Positions 59,063-64,000 of a stretch of 64,000 bases of DNA are shown piece after piece (positions within the stretch are counted from its first letter, which is position 1; the number at the start of each line of letters is the position of its first letter). Location of the stretch: positions 192,524 to 256,523 of the forward strand of contig NZ_KE386793.1 in assembly GCF_000428725.1 (NCBI RefSeq), in the 5' to 3' direction. The DNA is from Psychromonas aquimarina ATCC BAA-1526. Lineage in GTDB: Bacteria > Pseudomonadota > Gammaproteobacteria > Enterobacterales > Psychromonadaceae. The notes under the pieces were generated by a model that worked only from the letters and a program-made list of their open reading frames with translations, searched no databases and was not told the origin of the DNA. The translations under genes and the position numbers were made by a program.

Positions 59063-60840
59063 TGGCACAGGATAAAAGCTATATCAGTCAGCGTATTGTT
59101 AATACCTGCTTAAGAGAAAATGTCTGCCAGATTATCTCACGGGGAGAAATTATTACCGCCGCACAGTTTGCGCATAACAATGTGCTTGACGTGCAGTCGC
59201 CGCACTGGCTGCTGGTAAGTCATCTGGGAGAGTATGTTTTATATATCCCGGTTGTTGAAAGTCATTATATGCAGGCCTGGCAGGCGGTTAGTGATGCCTG
59301 GTTGAAAAAGGATAAGCAGGGAGTCGTTTCACAGTCCGGTTTTGATCTTTGGTTAACAACCCTGGCAGAGAATCTGGATGCTGGAGCAAGGCAGTTTTTT
59401 AACGATTATATTAAAGAAGCTGAATGCGCCGTGGAACATAGAAAATTGTGTTTACAAGCTTATCAGGAGCAGACCGCTGCGCTGAGCAAGCCGCTTTATG
59501 AGATCGCGCACTGGCATCAGAAATTGTTATTATCAGATCAGGCCGCTTCCTATTTAGACCACCCTTATTACCCCACTGCGCGTGCTAAATTTGGTTTTGA
59601 TAAGCAGGCGCTAAGTCGTTATGCACCGGAATTCGGCGCTTCTTTTACCTTAAACTGGGCTGCTGTTGCCAATGACCAGGCAACCCTGACATCTGCTCAG
59701 CCTGACTGCTGGCCGACTTTTGCGCAGGTCGGCTTAGATGCCTCAATGGCATTGACGCATCAGCTTTTTCCTGTGCATCCGCTTACTTTTAAAACCTTAA
59801 GCAGTGTTGATAAAAATATTGTATTAGCCCCTAAGTCTGCATTACAGGTCACGGCAACTTTGTCTGTGCGCACCGTGGTTGTTGAGCAGTCGCCTGATAT
59901 CCATATTAAAGTGCCGCTTGTTATGGCGACACTAGGCGCGCGTAATGTCCGCCTGATAAAAGCCAGCACTATCTATGACGGGCACTGGTTTGAAAAAGTG
60001 TTAACACAGTTAGCTGCCGATGATCCGAAACTGCAGGGCTTATATCAGCACTGCAGTGAAGAGCATGGCGGGCATCAGGGAGAAATCAAAGAAATCGCTT
60101 ATATTGTGCGTCAGTATCCCGGTGTTATGCACGATAAAACCCTGGTTCCCGTTGCAGCTTTAGGCAGTGAAATGCCGGATAAGCGCCTTTATCTGCAGCA
60201 TTTAGTTGATTATTTCTATCAAGGAGACATGCAGCGCTGGCTGGATGAGTACTTAAGCCTGCTGCTGAGTGTGCATCTGCGCTTATGGCTGAAATACGGT
60301 ATTGCCCTAGAGTCGAATCAGCAGAATGCGGTGCTTGCGTTTTCGCATTTAAAACCGCTCAGCCTGGTGATGAAAGACAACGATTCAGCACGCCTTCTGG
60401 CATCGCGCTTTATAGACAGTGTGCCGGACAAAGAAACAGCTAAGCAGCGCCTTAATCAGTTAATCGACCAGCGTATTCTGGTTGATGACGAGCAGGCGCT
60501 TGCACAAATGTTTACTACCATCACCCTGCAGTTAGATATTGCCGCAGTATTTGAGGCTATGGCTGCTTATCAGCTGATGCCGCTGCTGCTGTTATATAAG
60601 CAGTTAAGAAAAGAGCTGATTAAACAGTTAGATATGCTGCAGCGTGAGGGCATTGAGACTCAATATGCGCGTAATTTCCTGTTAGAAGCCGAGTATCAGC
60701 CGGCTAAGTATCTTTTAAGCTCCGGCAGTCTGCTCAGTAAATCGGTCTCCGGTGCCAGTGATATTAATAAGTTTTACGGGAATAGTGTTCCGAACTTTTT
60801 ACATCAGAACTTTTTAATAAGGGACAGAGCATGCCGGTAA
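59062..60840 (+). CDS. pvsB: NIS siderophore synthetase, PvsB-like
   Basis: The 592-residue IucA/IucC-family ligase activates a carboxylate with ATP and joins it to an amine or alcohol. Landmarks are LFPVHPLTFKTLSS, EEHGGHQGEIKEIAYIVRQ and GIALESNQQNAVLAF. The last is changed from the common G-x-E-x-H-x-QN by replacement of His with Asn. Its start overlaps the pvsA stop by one base (TAATG). Confidence 0.88.
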   Translation: MAQDKSYISQRIVNTCLRENVCQIISRGEIITAAQFAHNNVLDVQSPHWLLVSHLGEYVLYIPVVESHYMQAWQAVSDAWLKKDKQGVVSQSGFDLWLTTLAENLDAGARQFFNDYIKEAECAVEHRKLCLQAYQEQTAALSKPLYEIAHWHQKLLLSDQAASYLDHPYYPTARAKFGFDKQALSRYAPEFGASFTLNWAAVANDQATLTSAQPDCWPTFAQVGLDASMALTHQLFPVHPLTFKTLSSVDKNIVLAPKSALQVTATLSVRTVVVEQSPDIHIKVPLVMATLGARNVRLIKASTIYDGHWFEKVLTQLAADDPKLQGLYQHCSEEHGGHQGEIKEIAYIVRQYPGVMHDKTLVPVAALGSEMPDKRLYLQHLVDYFYQGDMQRWLDEYLSLLLSVHLRLWLKYGIALESNQQNAVLAFSHLKPLSLVMKDNDSARLLASRFIDSVPDKETAKQRLNQLIDQRILVDDEQALAQMFTTITLQLDIAAVFEAMAAYQLMPLLLLYKQLRKELIKQLDMLQREGIETQYARNFLLEAEYQPAKYLLSSGSLLSKSVSGASDINKFYGNSVPNFLHQNFLIRDRACR

Positions 60841-61988
60841 TAGTCGTGGTGCTGTTCTGCCATTTTTTAACGGCGTTTACTGCGCTGGGTATGCCGCTGT
60901 TTATGCCGCGTATGCTCAGCAGTTTAGGCGCCGGGCATGCTGATTATCTTATCGGCATTATGTTTGTTGTCCCAGCTGTGTGCACCGCATTCAGCGCTCC
61001 CTGGTGGGGGCGCTTTGCAGACAGCTATGGTAAGAAAAACTCTTTATTAAGAGCACAGCTGGGTCTAACGCTGGGTTTTTTAATATCGGGTTTTGCCGAC
61101 AGTCTGGGGGTATTTAGTTTTGGTCTGGTGCTGCAGGGGATCAGCGGCGGCACATTAGCTGCTTCCAATGCTTATTTAAGCAGTACATATAAAGGGCCTT
61201 CACTGGCAAAGAGTTTAAACCTGACGCAGTTTTCAGCGCGCCTGGCACTGGTTAGTGCGCCTGTATTGTTAGGTTTTTTCACGGCAGCTGAGCAGCCTTT
61301 GCTCATCTACCGCTATTTAGCCCTGCTGCCCTTTAGCGCCTTACTGCTGAGCTTTTTGCTGCCGCGTGATGCGGCGACTGCTGCAGCAGGTGTAAACAGC
61401 ACAGAAAAACCGGCACAAAACAGACAGTTTTCGCAGCTTTTGTACCTGCAGTTTCTATTTTGTTTTGCGATGGTGGTGACCTTTCCTTACTTTCTGCCTT
61501 ATGTACAAAGCTTAGGGGAGAGCCGCGACACTATGGCGGGGCTCTATTACAGCCTGCCGCATTTAGTTTATCTGTTACTGGCGTTTTATCTTGCTAAGTT
61601 AACCCTGTCTGCGCGTCTGCAGAGCTTGTCCGGGTTTGTGATTCTGGGGACTGCTTGTGCAGGGCAGTTTTTATTACACAGCATCGACGGGCTGATAGTT
61701 TATCGGCTTATGTTCGGGCTTGGTATGCTGCTCAGTTACAGCGGATTACATCTGTTTTTAAGTGAACGTCTGCAGCAGGAACAAGCGGGTCTGTCCTTCG
61801 GGCGTTTTGACGCCTGGGGAAAGTGGGCGGGTGTGTCTGCAGGTTTGGCCGCCGGCTTAGTAAGTCAGCATTTTTCTTTACACTGGCCGTTTTTACTGGC
61901 AGCCGCTGCCTGTACTAGCGCCGTTTTCATTTTAGTTTTTCACGACAAGGAGTCATTCGGCTATGTCAACTCAACTACTGAATCATAA
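60831..61988 (+). CDS. pvsC: MFS siderophore exporter, PvsC-like
   Basis: The 385-residue protein has twelve predicted helices and a MFS loop 2-3 motif (GRFADSYGKKNSLL). Position in the biosynthesis operon makes export of the finished siderophore its likely task. It overlaps pvsB by 10 bases and pvsD by 26, so translation is tightly coupled. Confidence 0.88.
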   Translation: MPVIVVVLFCHFLTAFTALGMPLFMPRMLSSLGAGHADYLIGIMFVVPAVCTAFSAPWWGRFADSYGKKNSLLRAQLGLTLGFLISGFADSLGVFSFGLVLQGISGGTLAASNAYLSSTYKGPSLAKSLNLTQFSARLALVSAPVLLGFFTAAEQPLLIYRYLALLPFSALLLSFLLPRDAATAAAGVNSTEKPAQNRQFSQLLYLQFLFCFAMVVTFPYFLPYVQSLGESRDTMAGLYYSLPHLVYLLLAFYLAKLTLSARLQSLSGFVILGTACAGQFLLHSIDGLIVYRLMFGLGMLLSYSGLHLFLSERLQQEQAGLSFGRFDAWGKWAGVSAGLAAGLVSQHFSLHWPFLLAAAACTSAVFILVFHDKESFGYVNSTTES

Positions 61989-63717
61989 CAGCAGCACCTC
62001 TGCCAAATATCGTAATGAAGTACATCAGCATTTAGCTGAAGGTAATGCGCTCAGCTGCTTATTAAACTGTTATATTCGCGAATACGGATTAGCAAAAGGG
62101 CAGGTCGAACTGGATGACCATCAGTCAGATATACCTGCCACCTTTAACCAGCAGATCAGCAGTGGTTACCGTACGATTCGCCTGAGCTTTCCTGAATCCG
62201 CGGGTATTTTAGTTATCAAAGCGGACTATGTGAGTTTACTGGCGCGCGTTCGTTTTATTAGTCAGCCCTATTTAAAGCGCCGGGGGCTTGCCTGGCAGCC
62301 GCTTGATGCTGTGGATTTAGCACAGTTTTTATTAGAGCACTTAGCGGTAGTGCTGGACAGTCAGGTGAATCTGGAACTGCTGGAGCAGATAAAAAACAGT
62401 ATTAATATTACCCGCTTGTTTATTCAGCATAATGCGGCTAAAGCAGATGCTGAAGTTTATTCGAGTTTAATTCAGTCCGAGCAGAGCCTGTTATGGGGAC
62501 ATGCTATGCATCCCGCGCCTAAAAGCCGCGACGGTGTTAGCTTCGATCAGCTGCTTGCCTGTTCGCCGGAGGTGCAGGCCAAGTTTGCACTGCACTGGTT
62601 TGAGGTGTCCCCGCAGTTAATAAAGCAGATGCACTGTACAGAATTAACCGCGCTTGATGTCATTGAGCAGGTAAACCCTAGTGAAGCCTGCTTATACCCC
62701 TGCCACCCCTGGGAAGTGCAGACCATTTTAAAACAGCCGCTGGTACAAAAAGCACTGCAGCTGGGGCTTATTCGAGACGCGGGGCCTTTAGGTGAGAAGG
62801 TTTATCCGACTTCTTCGGTACGCACTTTATTTGTCCCGCAAAGCGCCAGTTTTATGAAGTTTTCGATTCATGTTCGTTTAACCAACTGTGTACGCAAAAA
62901 TGCCTGGTATGAGCTGCAGAGCGCGGTTACGCTGACAGGGTTACTTCGCCAGTGTGCGGCACAGGCATCGTTACGCTGTCCGAAATTTTCGGTGATGGAG
63001 GAGCCTGCCGCCAGCAGTATTGATCTGTCCTCTATCGCTTCAGCGGATGAGCAGGAAACTGTACAGGATGTGATTGAATGTTTCGGTATTTTATACCGTG
63101 ACGGTTTATCAGCTGCGCAGCAGCTGCAGTATCAGCCGCAGATGGCACAGGCCGCAGAGCAAAGTTATGCGCACACAGCGGAGCTGTGGTTTGATGCTTA
63201 TTTACAGGCGTTATTACCCGGCGTACTGCATTATTTCTTTAATTTAGGCATTGCTTTTGAACCGCATTTACAAAATACCGTGATTGGTTTTGAAAATGGT
63301 CTGCCGGCACATATCTGGATCCGTGATCTCGAAGGAACCAAACTGATGCAGACGCACTGGCCTGCGGACAAGCTTAGTGAATTATCCGAAAAAGCCCGCG
63401 CTTCGGTTTATTACAGCCGCGAGCAGGGGTGGAATCGTATTGCCTACTGCACCTTAATTAACAATATTAGTGAAGCAATTTTTCATATTGCAGCCGGCAG
63501 CCGGGTTATAGAAGCAAGCTGCTGGTCTGCACTGGCCGCGGTTATTGAACAGTGGCAGAGCCAGGAGGGCGAGCAGCCGGAACTGCAGGCTTTTTTAGCC
63601 GGACAGCCGATACCCAGTAAAAATAACTTAACCACCCGTCTGCTGAAGCAGGCCGACAGCCTCTCGGGTTACAGCCTGCTCAGCAGCCCGCTTGCACAGA
63701 TAATGGAAAACTCATGA
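61963..63717 (+). CDS. pvsD: NIS siderophore synthetase, PvsD-like
   Basis: The 584-residue IucA/IucC synthetase has intact active-site segments: YPCHPWEVQ, SSVRTLFVPQSASFMKFSIH, GIAFEPHLQN and WIRDLEGTKL. In vibrioferrin synthesis PvsD is thought to adenylate citrate and join it to serine. AAGGAG precedes the ATG. Its stop overlaps the pvsE start (ATGA). Confidence 0.9.
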   Translation: MSTQLLNHNSSTSAKYRNEVHQHLAEGNALSCLLNCYIREYGLAKGQVELDDHQSDIPATFNQQISSGYRTIRLSFPESAGILVIKADYVSLLARVRFISQPYLKRRGLAWQPLDAVDLAQFLLEHLAVVLDSQVNLELLEQIKNSINITRLFIQHNAAKADAEVYSSLIQSEQSLLWGHAMHPAPKSRDGVSFDQLLACSPEVQAKFALHWFEVSPQLIKQMHCTELTALDVIEQVNPSEACLYPCHPWEVQTILKQPLVQKALQLGLIRDAGPLGEKVYPTSSVRTLFVPQSASFMKFSIHVRLTNCVRKNAWYELQSAVTLTGLLRQCAAQASLRCPKFSVMEEPAASSIDLSSIASADEQETVQDVIECFGILYRDGLSAAQQLQYQPQMAQAAEQSYAHTAELWFDAYLQALLPGVLHYFFNLGIAFEPHLQNTVIGFENGLPAHIWIRDLEGTKLMQTHWPADKLSELSEKARASVYYSREQGWNRIAYCTLINNISEAIFHIAAGSRVIEASCWSALAAVIEQWQSQEGEQPELQAFLAGQPIPSKNNLTTRLLKQADSLSGYSLLSSPLAQIMENS

Positions 63718-64000
63718 AAGACCGTATCAGTAAAACCATTGATTTTTTAAAAAGTGAAGGCGCGCCGCAGACACCGCTGTGTGCGTATATTTATGATTTA
63801 GCCTCATTAACGCAGCGTGCCGCAGAGATGATGTCGGCTCTGCCCGAAAATTGTGAACTTTATTATGCATCCAAAGCGAATCCAGAAGCACAAGTTTTAG
63901 CTGCATTAGCACCGCTCGTTGACGGTTTTGAAGCAGCATCGGGCGGGGAGCTTGCCTGGTTAAATGAGTGTCAGCCGCAGGTGCCGCTGATATTCGGCGG
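63714..64000 (+). CDS. pvsE: PLP-dependent decarboxylase, PvsE-like (truncated by window end)
   Basis: The first 95 residues are visible. The fold type III start with CELYYASKANPE contains the pyridoxal-phosphate Lys, and DGFEAASGGEL follows as in LysA-type decarboxylases. In the vibrioferrin pathway PvsE decarboxylates the serine moiety to give ethanolamine. The rest lies beyond the window. Confidence 0.88.
   Translation, partial: MKDRISKTIDFLKSEGAPQTPLCAYIYDLASLTQRAAEMMSALPENCELYYASKANPEAQVLAALAPLVDGFEAASGGELAWLNECQPQVPLIFG

Overview
The window looks like chromosome from a marine, facultatively anaerobic gammaproteobacterium, of the Psychromonas/Moritella/Vibrio/Shewanella kind. This is inferred from gene content: a full hut operon, the YjjI/YjjW glycyl-radical pair, inosine-guanosine kinase, SdaA/SdaC and a vibrioferrin-type siderophore locus. 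No species-defining marker such as rRNA is present.

Layout. 1-4.1 kb: a truncated TauE/SafE permease, then serine uptake (sdaC) and serine deaminase (sdaA), all on the minus strand. 4.7-6.2 kb: small genes of unknown role, plus the 3' scrap of a GNAT acetyltransferase. 6.2-21.0 kb: a sensory island of three large plus-strand genes, consisting of a 2476-aa hybrid histidine kinase with six periplasmic-binding-protein modules, a REC-EAL-REC response regulator, and a 1381-aa hybrid kinase with dCache, PAS and Hpt domains. The island is bracketed by the two halves of one IS4-type transposase, collinear on the minus strand, with matching terminal inverted repeats outside them. 21-23.8 kb: a secreted protein, a carboxylesterase and two small genes. 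23.9-30.3 kb: hutC and hutI-G-U-H with a perfect TGTATATACA operator. 30.4-37 kb: a lipoprotein with a broken esterase motif, MerR and LysR regulators, a LysE exporter, and yjjI-yjjW. Two copies of a MITE-like repeat lie at 34.4 and 38.1 kb. 37.4-44.1 kb: a hexapeptide acetyltransferase, an LRR protein kinase, and a LacI-family regulator divergent from an ascorbate-type PTS with transaldolase, separated by a 39-bp hairpin operator. 44.3-49.8 kb: an M50 membrane protease, a symporter, a cupin, a YbaY/META lipoprotein and gsk. 50-50.9 kb: a tRNA operon (Pro, Arg, His, Leu, Pro) containing two decayed tRNA-Pro copies. 51-64 kb: a Fur-controlled vibrioferrin-like locus, with TonB receptor, ABC importer and the pvsA-E biosynthesis/export operon, running off the end in pvsE.

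How the parts work together. The siderophore locus is self-contained: pvsA-E make and export the siderophore, pvuA and pvuB-E bring the ferric form back, and Fur boxes lie in both promoter regions. It also carries an HpcH/HpaI-fold gene that resembles SbnG, the citrate synthase of staphyloferrin B clusters, so it may make its own citrate. The IS-bracketed island has input domains for small extracellular ligands and a probable c-di-GMP-degrading output. It is the part of the window most likely to be a little-described system.
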